DNA from: Strongylocentrotus droebachiensis | Lineage: Eukaryota; Echinodermata; Echinoidea; Camarodonta; Strongylocentrotidae | Length of the DNA stretch: 64,000 nt | Assembly: GCA_035222895.1 (NCBI GenBank) | Contig: JAVYIG010000413.1 | Coordinates: 467,501 to 531,500, forward strand | Direction: 5' to 3' | Part shown: positions 11,776 to 23,394 of the stretch, piece by piece | Layout of the letters: the number at the start of each line of letters is the position of its first letter | How positions within the stretch are numbered: position 1 is the stretch's first letter | Notes under the pieces: model-generated | The model's database searches: none | What the model was told of the DNA's origin: nothing | The model's input: only the letters and a program-made list of their open reading frames with translations | Position numbers and translations under genes: made by a program

Positions 11776-11796
11776 CTGACAAGGTGATATTAGAAG

Positions 11797-12036
11797 CACT
11801 GTACTTACACTATGAACATGACAGACAATGAAAGCGGACAAAATATACAGTTCATCAGGTAGACAAAGGGACATCCCTTCACTGCTATTATGTAAAAATG
11901 TGTAGAACAGGTGTCACATGCATATTCACCTGTTCTACACATTTAATAGCAGTGAAGGGATGTTCCTTTGTTTTCCTGAGGAACTGTATATTTTGTCCGC
12001 TTTCATTGTCTGTCATGTTCATAGTGTTAGTGTACT
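11797..12036. mobile_element. Solitary fold-back element, 240 bp
   Basis: Near-perfect palindrome with arms of about 115 bp. The left arm runs from ACTGTACTTACACTATGAAC through AAATGTGTAGAACAGGTG; the right arm returns the complement. It is the same family as the outer palindrome at 8850-9360, with the shared segment CATCCCTTC and CTGCTATTATG. The frame at 11898-12146 is a by-product. Confidence 0.85.
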
Positions 12037-12049
12037 GGTACCTACAAGC

Positions 12050-12523
12050 GGGCACAATTTTTGAAAGGGGACATGCTCACGTCACGTCTCTTGTCCGATA
12101 TCAACATTCCCCGTTTTCATGTTATGCTCGCGCGCAATTTTTTTGACATTTCCATCAGTGGGAGCTGAAGCCTCTTGCCCCAATATCTATTTCCTGGTTT
12201 CATAATTTAGCGAGCGAGCGGAAATTTGAGCATATGTATGTTGTGAAAGTGTTATTTGTCACCAAAATATACGAGATAAGATATAAAAAAATGCATATTG
12301 GTAATTTTTAAATTTTCGGGGAAAGAGAGGCTGCAACCCCATCACGCATTAACTGCAGGTGTTTTGAAATGAAATCAGACTCCCCCAAAAATTATTAACC
12401 AAAACGCACGAATCCAGTTTCAAAAATCCAAAAAATGTCAGCTTCAGAGGTGGGCACATCCCCCTCAGACTCCCTCTAAAAGTATTAACCGAATCGCACG
12501 AATCCAGTTAAAAAATTCAGCTT
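12050..12523. repeat. Intergenic stretch with a short tandem duplication
   Basis: Two imperfect copies of a roughly 90-bp segment containing ATTAACC, CGCACGAATCCAGTT and CAGCTTCAGAG lie at about 12378-12465 and 12467-12530. The second runs into the left boundary of the large tandem duplication. No gene seen. Confidence 0.6.
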
Positions 12524-12570
12524 CAGAGATAGAGAGGACATCCCAATTCTACCGCCCCCCCCCCCCCCCG

Positions 12571-13485
12571 CACTGTAAAAAAATAATAGTCGAAATAACT
12601 CAATAAAATTGAGGAAAAGAATTGCCTTATTTTTATTAAGTAAATATTACCTACGGCATCTTAAGTAGAATTTACTTATTTTGCTGAATAAATTTTTACT
12701 CAGTTAAATCGAGTTACATTAACGTAAATAATTTAAGTATTGTAATCATTTTAGATAATTAAAAAAAAGCTATGATAGGATTACATATTGCACGATTTGG
12801 TACCCATCTAATCTAACAAGTAACATCCACTAATCATTCACTACTTCTACTTAAGATTTAACCGTATATATATATCTACCACCATCACAAACTATTACAT
12901 ACGCTTCAATTCGACACATATTGAAAGGCTCCAAATTTTATATATACTTGATCGTAGCATCTTAAAAGGAAAATTGGTTGACAATTTCCTGAAATATCAA
13001 GTTTTGATTTGTTTTGAACTGGGTAACAATTAAAAATTGTCTTGTCTTTGCTTAGCCATGTTAAATGAATTAGTAAATGTTTTAAAGTCCTTAAATTTGC
13101 ATTCAACCACAAAAAAGAATTGTTTTATTTAAAAAAGAGTTTAATTTGGTCTTAATGAATATTCATAAATTATGTAAATATTTCTATTACGCACTGCATC
13201 GGTCCTTACTTTAAAAAGATAAGAATAATCAACATAAATTGTTTGAGTAATACGTATAATTTCTGATTTTGAGTTAAAATTACTAAATTAATACAAGCTG
13301 AAATTACTTAAAGTTCTTATGTATTTGATTTTACTTAAATATTCCACGTATGTTCTACTAAATTAAAAGTTTGAGTTAGCAAGACTTAAATTTAGTGCGT
13401 AAGTGGCAAAACTAATGTTTACAAGTAAATTCTACATGGAAAAAATACGTAAAAATTACCAATGAACAAATTATTTTTTACAGTG
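12571..13485. mobile_element. 915-bp TIR element without transposase (copy 1)
   Basis: Begins CACTGTAAAAAAATAA and ends TTATTTTTTACAGTG, a terminal inverted repeat of about 16-18 bp. The interior is AT-rich with many TAAGTAAAT and ACTTAAAT motifs and no transposase frame. Superfamily unassigned and no clear target duplication seen. It is carried inside the tandem duplication. Confidence 0.75.
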
Positions 13486-13783
13486 CGTCTAGCCTCCCAA
13501 ACCGGTAAAAAAAAAAAAAAAAAGGATAGTAACGTAAATTCTACCTTTAAAAAAAAAATAAAAATAAAAACGCCCCCCCCCCCCTGACCTGCCAGTGACA
13601 CAAATGCGGCATCAAAATATTTGTGCTTCTCTGACTGTAATTAAATGCCTAAAACCCCTGAGCTTCCTGGGGCTCCGCCCCCTGAACCCCCCTACACAAA
13701 TTTACGCTCGCTACGCTCTAACTGTTCGTAAATACTTTAGCCCCCCCCCCCCACTTTGATAAACGTTCCGCGGGGCCTGTGTA

Positions 13784-14308
13784 TATATATACGCATACAA
13801 CACTGATCTTTATGATGTCTTTAACGTGACATATCTTCTTCTCCCCTTGCAAACGAGAAAGAAAACAAGGTCATTAAAAGGGATTAAGCGACAAATAATG
13901 ATTGTGATTCAAATTGATGCGAATATTTGTTTGAATAAGCACTGCTATTCACCAGAATCTTCTTTGTAAAAACAACTTTTACAAATCTCAGCCATGCTTA
14001 CTGAGTTGAGACGTTCCATTCAATTTAAAATACTCATTAAAGAATACACTTCTCCTAATCTGAAAATGATCTTACAACACAGTGGCAGAATTGCATGGCT
14101 GAGATTTGTAAAAGTCGTTTTTACAAAGAAGATTCTGCTGAAAAGCATTGCTTATTCAAAAAAATTCTTGCATCAATTTGGATCACAATGATCATTTTGT
14201 CGCATGATCCTTTTATCAAATAACCTTGTTTTCTTTTTTATTTGGAGGGGGAGAAGAAGCTATGTCACGGTAAGAAATCATAAAGATCAGTTGTATTATG
14301 CGTATATA
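13784..14308. mobile_element. 525-bp imperfect fold-back (copy 1)
   Basis: Left arm 13784-13998 and right arm 14093-14308 are reverse complements at roughly 80% or better by eye, sharing TATATACGCATA, ACTGATCTTTATGAT and TTTACAAATCTCAGCCATGC. The loop of about 95 bp contains a short frame (13994-14191) without recognisable features. Transcription would give a long hairpin. Confidence 0.85.
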
Positions 14309-14984
14309 CCTATGATAACAGAACAAAATGTTGATTATCAGAATGTCATTTTGGAATACCTCTATACAAATACCCGATCTTACTGTGCCGATACCAAATT
14401 GTCTTTAGCCCGTATCCGTATTAGTATGAGCCAATATAAAGTTATTATTCTTTATTCAGTTCAGTATAATGCTTTTCCTCAAAAATAGTTTCACTATTTA
14501 TTTGGTAGACACGCTAAGAAATGGTTTCAAATGTACATTACACAAACCCTGAACCATTGCATAATGATGGTGGTTCTCTCTCTCTCTCTCTCTCTATTTA
14601 TTTTTAATCATGCATTATCAACTACATATAAAGCAGCAACAAAAAACTTAGGGTTATCTGGGATAGGTGAAAGGCGCTCGGGGGCGTCACTAGACCTTTT
14701 TCAGTGGGGGGGGGGGGGTGTAGAGGCCAACGATTACCGACAAAACTAGCCACCAATTACCGACAAAATTAAATGTCCAAATATCTACAAATTCAACCCT
14801 ATTAACCCGGGGCCGAAGGCTAAATTGTGTTTCCTATGGACTATCTATAATAGTTACTTGCGTATGCACAAATGGTCATTTTCCTCGACGACATAAATAT
14901 ACGAATTATTTCATCAACTTGGTCAGCATCATTTTAGGGAGGGGCGGTAGTGAACAAGCGAATCACCTAAAGAGCGCGCAAAGC

Positions 14985-16130
14985 GCGCTCATTAGGGGGT
15001 GTGGGTGATAGGCCTCCCGCTCGAAGCGCGGAAGCTTAGACGTTTCCTTAAATTATTAGGAAAAGAAGACGATTTATTGTACGGTTCTCGACTGTTAATC
15101 TTTGTCTGAATGAAGTTCACCCCCCTTCCCGCGCGAAGCTTGGACGTTTTGGCGTTTCATTCAACTATTAGAGAAAGTAGACGATTCGTTGAACCGTGCT
15201 CGACTCCTAATCCTTGTCTGAATTCAGTTTCTCCCCCTCCCGCGCGAAGCGCGGATGCTTAGACGTTTCATTAAATTATGAGAAAAAGCAGAAGATTCGG
15301 TGTACCGTGCTCGACTCTTAATCCTTGTCTAAATGAATTTTCCCCCTATCGCGCGAAGCGCGGTAGTTTTGACGGTTCATTAAATTATTAGAGAAAGAAG
15401 ACGATTCGTTGTACCGTTTTCGACTCTTAATGATAAGCCCTAATGATTGTTTGAATTCAGTTTCCCCCTTTAGCGCGAAGCGCGGAAGCTTTGACGTTTC
15501 CTTCAATTATTAGAGAAAGCAGACGGTTCGTTGTACCGTTTTCGACTCTTAATAAGCCCTATTTGTCTGAATTTAGTTTCCCCCTTCCCGCGCGAAGCGC
15601 GAAAAGCTTAGACGTTTGATTTAATTAGTATAGAAAGAAGACGATTCGTTGCACCGTTTACGACTCTTAAGCCCTATTTATCTGAATTCAGTTTCCTCCT
15701 CTCGCGCGAAGCGCGGAAGCTTTGACGTTCCCTTAAGTTATTAGAGAAAGCAGACGATTCGTTGTACCGTTTACGACTCTTAATAAGCCCTATTTTTCTG
15801 AATTCAGTTCTCCCCTCTCGCGCGAAGCGCGGAAGCTTTGACGTTTCCTTAAATTATTAAAGAAAGCAGACGATTCGTTGTACCGTTTTCGACTCTTAAT
15901 ACGCCCTATTTGTCTGAATTCAGCTTCTCCCTCTTGCGCGAATCGCGGAAGTTTAGACGTTTCCTTAAATTATTAGAGAAAGAAGACGATTCGTTGTACC
16001 GTTCTCGACTCGTCTAAATGAAGTTTTCCCCTCCCGTGCGAAGCGCTGAATTTTTAGCGTTTCATCAAAATATAGAGACAGGAAGACCATTCGTCGTACC
16101 GTTGTTGACTCTTAATCCTTGTTTGAATTT
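14985..16130. repeat. Minisatellite, about 10 units of 105-120 bp (copy 1)
   Basis: Each unit holds a GC hairpin (CGCGCGAAGCGCGG), then GACGTTT(C/G)(A/C)TT, ATTATTAGAGAAAG, AGACGATTCGTTGTACCGTT and CGACTCTTAAT. The units lie head to tail with drift. The C-rich joints read CAGTTTCCCCCT. Confidence 0.9.
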
Positions 16131-16254
16131 AGTTCTCCGAAAATGTTAAACCCTTGATTTCTTTAGCTGATATCATAGGAAAGTGAAACTTCGAGAAAAT
16201 TGTAGTTGTAGTCAGAGATAGAGAGGACATCCCAATTCTACCGCCCCCCCCCCG

Positions 16255-17177
16255 CACTGTAAAAAAATAATAGTCGAAATAACTCAATAAAATTGAGGAA
16301 AAGAATTGCCTTATTTTTATTAAGTAAATATTACCTACGGCATCTTAAGTAGAATTTACTTATTTTGCTGAATAAATTTTTACTCAGTTAAATCGAGTTA
16401 CATTAACGTAAATAATTTAAGTATTGTAATCATTTTAGAATTTAGATAATTAAAAAAAAAGCTATGATAGGATTACATATTGCACGATTTGGTACCCATC
16501 TAAATCTAACAAGTAACATCCACTAATCATTCACTACTTCTACTTAAGATTTAACCGTATATATATATCTACCACCATCACAAACTATTACATACGCTTC
16601 AATTCGACACATATTGAAAGGCTCCAAATTTTATATATACTTGATCGTAGCATCTTAAAAGGAAAATTGGTTGACAATTTCCTGAAATATCAAGTTTTGA
16701 TTTGTTTTGAGCTGGGTAACAATTAAAAATTGTCTTGTCTTTGCTTAGCCATGTTAAATGAATTAGTAAATGTTTTAAAGTCCTTAAATTTGCATTCAAC
16801 CACAAAAAGAATTGTTTTATTTAAAAAAGAGTTTAATTTGGTCTTAATGAATATTCATAAATTATGTAAATATTTCTATTACGCACTGCATCGGTCCTTA
16901 CTTTAAAAAGATAAGAATAATCATGATAAATTGTTTGAGTAATACGTATAATTTCTGATTTTGAGTTAAAATTACTAAATTAATACAAGCTGAAATTACT
17001 TAAAGTTCTTATGTATTTGATTTTACTTAAATATTCCACGTATGTTCTACTAAATTGAAAGTTTGAGTTAGCAAGACTTAAATTTAGTGCGTAAGTGGCA
17101 AAACTAATGTTTACAAGTAAATTCTACATGGAAAAAATACGTAAAAATTACCAATGAACAAATTATTTTTTACAGTG
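16255..17177. mobile_element. TIR element (copy 2)
   Basis: Same element as 12571-13485, duplicated with its flanks, including the same poly(C) on the left. It is a duplication copy and not an independent insertion. Confidence 0.75.
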
Positions 17178-17473
17178 CGTCTAGCCTCCCAACCGGTAAA
17201 AAAAAAAAAAAAAAGGATAGTAACGTAAATTATACCTTTAAAAAAAAAATAAAAAAAAAACGCCCCCCCCCCCCCTGACCTGCCAGTGACACAAATGCGG
17301 CATCAAAATATTTGTGCTTCTCTGACTGTAATTAAATGCCTAAAACCCCTGAGCTTCCTTGGGCTCCGCCCCCTGAACCCCCTACACAAATTTACGCTCG
17401 CTACGCTCTACCTGATCGTAAATACTTTAGCCCCCCCCCCCCACTTTGATAAACGTTCCGCGGGGCCTGTGTA

Positions 17474-17998
17474 TATATATACGCATACAACACTGATCTT
17501 TATGATGTCTTTAACGTGACATATCTTCTTCTCCCCTTGCAAACGAGAAAGAAAACAAGGTCATTAAAAGTGATTAAACGACAAATAATGATTGTGATTC
17601 AAATTGATGCGAATATTTGTTTGAATAAGCACTGCTATTCACCAGAATCTTCTTTGTAAAAACAACTTTTACAAATCTCAGCCATGCTTACTGAGTTGAG
17701 ACGTTCCATTCAATTTAAAATACTCATTAAAGAATACACTTCTCCTAATCTGAAAATGATCTTACAACACAGTGGCAGAATTGCATGGCTGAGATTTGTA
17801 AAAGTCGTTTTTACAAAGAAGATTCTGCTGAAAAGCATTGCTTATTCAAAAAAATTCTTGCATCAATTTGGATCACAATGATCATTTTGTCGCATGATCC
17901 TTTTATCAAATAACCTTGTTTTCTTTGTTATTTGGAGGGGGAGAAGAAGCTATGTCACGGTAAGAAATCATAAAGATCAGTTGTATTATGCGTATATA
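17474..17998. mobile_element. 525-bp fold-back (copy 2)
   Basis: Duplicate of 13784-14308 with almost no changes; arms and loop are preserved. Confidence 0.85.
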
Positions 17999-18489
17999 CC
18001 TATGATAACAGAACAAAATGTTGATTATCAGAATGTCATTTTGGAATACCTCTATACAAATACCCGATCTTACTGTGCCGATACCAAATTGTCTTTAGCC
18101 CGTATCCGTATTAGTATGAGCCAATATAAAGTTATTATTCTTTATTCAGTTCAGTATAATGCTTTTCCTCAAAAATAGTTTCGCTATTTATTTGGTAGAC
18201 ACGCTAAGAAATGGTTTCAAATGTACATTACACAAACCCTGAACCATTGCATAATGATGGTGGTTCTCTCTCTCTCTCTCTCTCTCTATTTATTTTTAAT
18301 CATGCATTATCAACTACATATAAAGCAGCAACAAAAAACTTAGGGTTATCTGGGATAGGTGAAAGGCGCTCGGGGGCGTCACTAGACCTTTTTCAGTGGG
18401 GGGGGGGGGGGGGGGGGGTTAGAGGCCAACGATTACCGACAAAACTAGCCACCAATTACCGACAAAATTAAATGTCCAAATATCTACAA

Positions 18490-19400
18490 ATGTCTGAATG
18501 AAGTTCACCCCCCTTCCCGCGCGAAGCTTGGACGTTTTGGCGTTTCATTCAACTATTAGAGAAAGTAGACGATTCGTTGAACCGTGCTCGACTCCTAATC
18601 CTTGTCTGAATTCAGTTTCTCCCCCTCCCGCGCGAAGCGCGGATGCTTAGACGTTTCATTAATTATGAGAAAAAGCAGAAGATTCGGTGTACCGTGCTCG
18701 ACTCTTAATCCTTGTCTAAATGAATTTTCCCCCTATCGCGCGAAGCGCGGTAGTTTTGACGGTTCATTAAATTATTAGAGAAAGAAGACGATTCGTTGTA
18801 CCGTTTTCGACTCTTAATGATAAGCCCTAATGATTGTTTGAATTCAGTTTCCCCCTTTAGCGCGAAGCGCGGAAGCTTTGACGTTTGATTTAATTAGTAT
18901 AGAAAGAAGACGATTCGTTGCACCGTTTACGACTCTTAAGCCCTATTTATCTGAATTCAGTTTCCTCCTCTCGCGCGAAGCGCGGAAGCTTTGACGTTTC
19001 CTTAAGTTATTAGAGAAAGCAGACGATTCGTTGTACCGTTTACGACTCTTAATAAGCCCTATTTTTCTGAATTCAGTTCTCCCCTCTCGCGCGAAGCGCG
19101 GAAGCTTTGACGTTTCCTTAAATTATTAGAGAAAGCAGACGATTCGTTGTACCGTTTTCGACTCTTAATACGCCCTATTTGTCTGAATTCAGCTTCTCCC
19201 TCTTGCGCGAATCGCGGAAGTTTAGACGTTTCCTTAAATTATTAGAGAAAGAAGACGATTCGTTGTACCGTTCTCGACTCGTCTAAATGAAGTTTCCCCT
19301 CCCGCGCGAAGCGCTGAATTTTTAGCGTTTCATCAAAATATAGAGAAAGGAAGACCATTCGTCGTACCGTTGTTGACTCTTAATCCTTGTTTGAATTTAG
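18490..19400. repeat. Minisatellite, about 8 units (copy 2)
   Basis: Same array as 14985-16130. The first units present in copy 1 and one internal unit are absent, showing copy-number change after or during duplication. Confidence 0.9.
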
Positions 19401-19489
19401 TTCTCCGAAAATGTTAAACCCTTGATTTCTTTAGCTGATATTATAGGAAAGTGAAACTTCGAGAAAATTGTAGTTGCAGTCACTCTCGA

Positions 19490-20345
19490 ATTCTTCACAG
19501 CGGATAAAAAGTCACAGTTCGTAGGGAAAAAAAACTTGTCGGCCGACCGACAATATACATCTCACCGACTTCAAATTTCTGCATTGATATAGTACACCAG
19601 GATCAAGCAAGAATACCGACACAGCTGACCCGACACAGCAACATATTTACCCGTGTCTTTCTTGCTCACTCGACGAGACGACTCCACCCAACAACCCCTC
19701 CTCTCTCTTTTACTCCCACTCCTCCTCTCTCAGGCTCTTACCTCCTCTCTCTCTCCTCTCTTTCATCCCCCGTTTCTTTTGTTTCCCTTTTCTCTTTTTT
19801 TTTTTCCTTTTCTTTCTTTTTTTTCTTTTCCTTTCTTTCCTTTCCTCCCTCTTTTTTTTTCTCTTTCTTTCTTCTCTTTTCTTTCATTTCTTTTCCTTTC
19901 TTTCCTTTCCTTTTTTTCCCTTACCCTCTCTTTTTTCCCTCCCCCTTTTCTCTTTTTTCCCGACGGCAGCGCAATTTTACCGACAATATCCTGACAGGTG
20001 GGGGGGGGGTGTCGCACCCCTACCCCCCCCCCCTTTGGAGACGCCCCTGACGGCGCTTCACCTGCCCCCACCCCCTCGAAGAAAAAAATAAAGAAGAAAT
20101 TAGTGGTCCTCCTCTCCAGCATCCTCCCGCTTTAATATTCACCGGCCGGCTGAGTCGGCGCAAAAATGTTCCTCCAAAACAAATATATGTGCTCCTATCC
20201 ACCCCCCCCCCCCCACCCCCCGCTCATTCGCCGTTCGCCGGCTGGCTGATTCGCCGCTAAATATTTTCTCAAGATTTGCCCCCCCCCCCCTCTTGCCGCC
20301 GGCTGGATCCGCCCCTGAATACATACACATATTGTTTTTTTTAAC
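19490..20345. repeat. Polypyrimidine tract and G/C-rich dispersed repeat
   Basis: 19690-19960 is a long C/T tract built of TTTCTTTTCC-like blocks. From about 20130 to 20322 lies a repeat on the minus strand with CGCCGGCTGGCTGATTCGCC, CTAAATATTTTCTCA and GCCGCCGGCTGGATCCGCCC. The latter recurs at 25935-26045. No gene. Confidence 0.7.
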
Positions 20346-21175
20346 CAAGAAGGTGCACCATGGTAATACATTAAAACAAACACATCAACATAATTACCTA
20401 GACAACTCATCACCATAGCCATTGTAAAACCATATATTAATGATACATGTAAAATATAGATTGAAGCAATTCTCGTCAATTGGCTGTATCCTGAGTGTGA
20501 TTTATATAATGGATTTTGAGTAACATTTGCATCTACCTGTAGTTGAAGAATAGATACAGTGTATAACATCAATTAAGTTGGAGTTCAATTGGAAGGAAGT
20601 AACGAGAAATATTATAGCAAGGGAGACTGGGAGATGAGGAAAGCAAGAAGTTAGAAATTGAGAGATGACTCGCGAGATAGGCTTGCATTAATGAATCCTT
20701 TATATAATGTTGTCTTGAGAGAAAGTAGACGATTTTTTTAAAATTGGAGATTAGTGCAAGTATTAGAAATATCGGAAATAGAATTAATGAGAAAGTTGTT
20801 TTTTATCGAGATCAATACATAGGGGAGGGGCACCATCAAAATAGGGCACTTTCTGGAATATAAGGTGCACCTACAAAGGGAAACATCAAACATCTACAAT
20901 ATTTAGGCATTGATAGACGTACGCGTAACGCATGTCACACACAGAAAAATTAGAAGAAAAGAGAGAATAATGTTATATAAAAAGAAGAAGATAAAAAAAA
21001 AGGAGAGAGACAGAGAGAGGGAGAGAGAGAGAGAGAAAAAAAAAGGAAGAACATGAAACTTAACTTTACACTTACGCCTACAGATTACATTTCCGACTGA
21101 GTTGGCTCGACATGTGCTTAAGAAGTCTGCGGACGAAAGTACAACAATACGACAAAAGAAGTTATATGAAATTGT
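20346..21175. other. No gene recognised; GA-rich patch
   Basis: AT-rich sequence with purine-rich runs (GAGAGA at about 21003-21033). No supported exon or element. Confidence 0.45.
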
Positions 21176-21179
21176 CTTT

Positions 21180-22310
21180 AAGAGAGAAAGAGAGGTTATT
21201 TCTAAAAATGAAATGAAAGGGGCTATATGACTCTCAAGGAGGAAATTACAATTTCTATCGCTCATGACGACTATTTTGAATTTCCTAATTTTTTAAAAAG
21301 TTCTTTTGCAAGACTCCCGGCAACAGCAAATTTTTTACACAATTTCTTGCTGTCTGCTGCCTCGAGATCACTGGAGCGAAGAAAGGTAACATATAGCAAC
21401 AATCCCTATTCAGTGAAGGATTTATCCCTTTTATTATTAAAGACTCACGGCAAAGGCTCTCCCCCTGCAAAATTGGAGAGAGTTTTATGTAGTTTAAGCT
21501 TCTAACAACCACTCCCGTGGACCTTTTATTATTTACACAAAGGTAAAAGTGTATAGCAAGAATCCCTATTCAGTGAAGGATTCATCCTTTTTATGCAGAT
21601 GCTTCTTCTACCATTCTTGACCAGAAGTGCGTTTCAAACTCAATGATGTGGGCATCATCCCATTGAATGTTGTGTCCAGTGTTAAGGGTTTGTTTTGCTA
21701 CTTGCTGCCTAATCTGAGGGCTCTGTTGTGCTCTTTAAAAAGAGGACACAATAGGGGCAGCGCAATTTAAATATCAAGGAATGTATTAGAGTTTATTTCT
21801 AAAATGAAATGAAAGGGCTATTTGACTTTCAAGAGCGATAAAAACTCTAATCCATCCCTTGAAATTTAAATTGCACTGCCCCCATTCAGTGTGCTATTTT
21901 CAAAGAGCACAAAAAGGCTTCAGATTGAAGATCCCATCTCATAAAATTGTCTATATTGAGAGCCTTATTTCTGACATGAAAGAGCTATTTGACTTTCAAG
22001 AGCGATAATAACTCTAATCCATCCCTTGAAATTTAAATTGCACTGCCCCCATTCAGTATGCTATTTTCAAAGAGCACAAAAGGGCTTCAGATTTAAGATT
22101 CCATCTCATAAAATTGTCTATAAGAGAGAAAGAGAGTTTATTTCGAGAGAAAAAATGAAATGAAAGGGCTTTTTGACAAGAGCCCTTTCATTTCATTTTA
22201 GAAAAAACCTCTCTTCCTCTCTTATAGAAAATTTTCTCTCTTGAAAGTCAAATAGCCCTTTCATTTCATTTTAGAAATAACCGAATTTCTCTCCTAAAGA
22301 CAATTTATCT
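21180..22310. repeat. Cluster of direct and inverted repeats
   Basis: A module containing AAATGAAATGAAAGGGCTAT, TTGACTTTCAAGAG, ACTCTAATCCATCCCTTGAA and GCACTGCCCCCATTCAGT occurs twice in direct order (about 21795-21960 and 21978-22130). Arm pairs flank it: 21730-21795 pairs with 21845-21910 (about 66-bp arms), and 22117-22168 pairs with 22179-22232 around TTTTGACAAG. A further inverted module ends near 22290. A shorter direct repeat, CCCTATTCAGTGAAGGATT, occurs at about 21401 and 21562. Confidence 0.8.
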
Positions 22311-22424
22311 CTTGAAAAGGCTCTGCCAGGCCCCTCAAGCTCTGCCATGTTGTATGCGTACGCGCCTGCATGTGCATCCCTTCCTCCTTATTCCCTTATC
22401 CATCGTTACCGTCACTACCATTTG

Positions 22425-22945
22425 AGTAGGGCCGGCCCGCCCCCACTTCAATAACGGCTCCCAAGCCATCGAGAATGACCCCAGAATTTATAGATGACCA
22501 TTCTGCCGTTCTTTGGAGGGGCCGGGCGCGGCCTTTTCAGAAGCATGCTAAGATTTTTTGAAAATAACCATAATTCCGACTCAGTTTCGCATAACCTAAA
22601 AATAAGAATACGGCCAGTCACCCCTCCCCCCTCAATGCATCCGCCTTCACGCACCCCCCCCCTCCCCTTGTCTTTCCCTTGTTCGTCGTTATTGTCACTA
22701 ATTTTTAGTGCCATTTCGGTGTCTTTCTTTCTCCCCGGCTCCTCTCTTCTTTTTCTTTCCTCTTTTTTTTGGAACTCTCTCTCTTTTCTTTTCCTTTTTC
22801 TTCTCTTTTCTTTTATCTTCTCCTTTTTTTCCTTTTTTTTCCTTCTTTTCTTCCGGCTCTTTTTTCCTTCTCAACTTTTTTTTCGCCGCCAATAGGGGGG
22901 CCGCGGCCGTTTCGGCCCACCCCTGGATCCGCCACTGGAGAAGGG
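22425..22945 (-). repeat. Polypyrimidine tract next to a GGATCC dispersed repeat
   Basis: 22720-22880 is C/T-rich on the plus strand and is followed by GGGGGGCCGCGGCCG and ACCCCTGGATCCGCCACT. On the minus strand this is the GCGGATCCAGG repeat leading into a purine-rich tract. The frames here are low-complexity. Confidence 0.55.
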
Positions 22946-22959
22946 GGTAGCGACAACGA

Positions 22960-23145
22960 ACTTTGGAGAGGGAGATAACATGATTAAGTATCATGAGTTG
23001 AACTTCAAGCAGTTCAAGTTCCAGGTCAACTTCATGTTCAATACATTCTTTTTCTCAATGAATCATGATAGGAGTTAACCGTGATAAGGATAGTAGTCCA
23101 AAATATACAGTACATTAATTATGGCAGAGAGATTTTTAAAAATCC
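22960..23145. other. No feature recognised
   Basis: Short AT-rich stretch. A local near-palindrome, AGTTGAACTTCAAGCAGTTC, gives no element ends. Confidence 0.4.
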
Positions 23146-23149
23146 GCAA

Positions 23150-23389
23150 TTAAAAAACACAAAACATAATGTTATCAATTGTAAAACCATGTGGTAGTCC
23201 ATTATTAAGTATTTTACTGTGATATCCTGCATACATCACATTAGTTGTTGTAGATATCAATTTTATATAGTGTTTATGAGAGTGTGAAGGAATAAACTTA
23301 TATAGTAAATACAGAATAAAGTAATACTTGACAAAGATTGGCAGATCAGTCAAGAATTTTTTTCGTGGACATGTCCATGTACAATACAA
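23150..23389 (-). mobile_element. Decayed LINE reverse transcriptase fragment
   Basis: The minus-strand frame has YAGYHSKILNNGLPHGFT followed by IDNIMF, which aligns with the RT core pattern (GVPQGS-LGP-LF) of non-LTR elements, though most consensus residues have changed. Short and weak; unrelated AT-rich coding noise remains possible. Confidence 0.35.
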
Positions 23390-23394
23390 ATGCT

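Larger units (their letters stand above)
12524..16212. repeat. Large tandem duplication, copy 1 (3,689 bp)
   Basis: Starts at CAGAGATAGAGAGGACATCC and recurs at 16213 with very few differences. The unit holds a 915-bp TIR element, poly(C) blocks, a 525-bp fold-back, a CT microsatellite and a minisatellite. The copy 1/copy 2 joint lies in GTAGTCAGAGATAG; TCA is shared between the joint and both outer boundaries, consistent with microhomology or slippage. No host exon was found in the unit. Confidence 0.95.
16213..19482. repeat. Large tandem duplication, copy 2 (3,270 bp)
   Basis: Near-identical to 12524-16212, apart from homopolymer length changes and two larger absences. Sequence equivalent to 14791-15108 is missing, joined at TCTACAAATGTCTGAATG, and one minisatellite unit of about 100 bp is missing near 18878. 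It ends at GTAGTTGCAGTCA and then enters unrelated sequence. Confidence 0.95.

Noticed and set aside
14204-18178. A 94-aa frame present in both 14204-14488 and 17894-18178, and a 65-aa frame in 13994-14191 and 17684-17881, as a conserved gene family
   Set aside because: Both pairs lie inside the recent tandem duplication and overlap the fold-back arms. Their similarity reflects the duplication, not selection, and no domain, signal or splice context is visible.
19653-20122. Leu/Phe/Ser-rich and Lys/Glu-rich long frames
   Set aside because: Low-complexity translations of a polypyrimidine tract.
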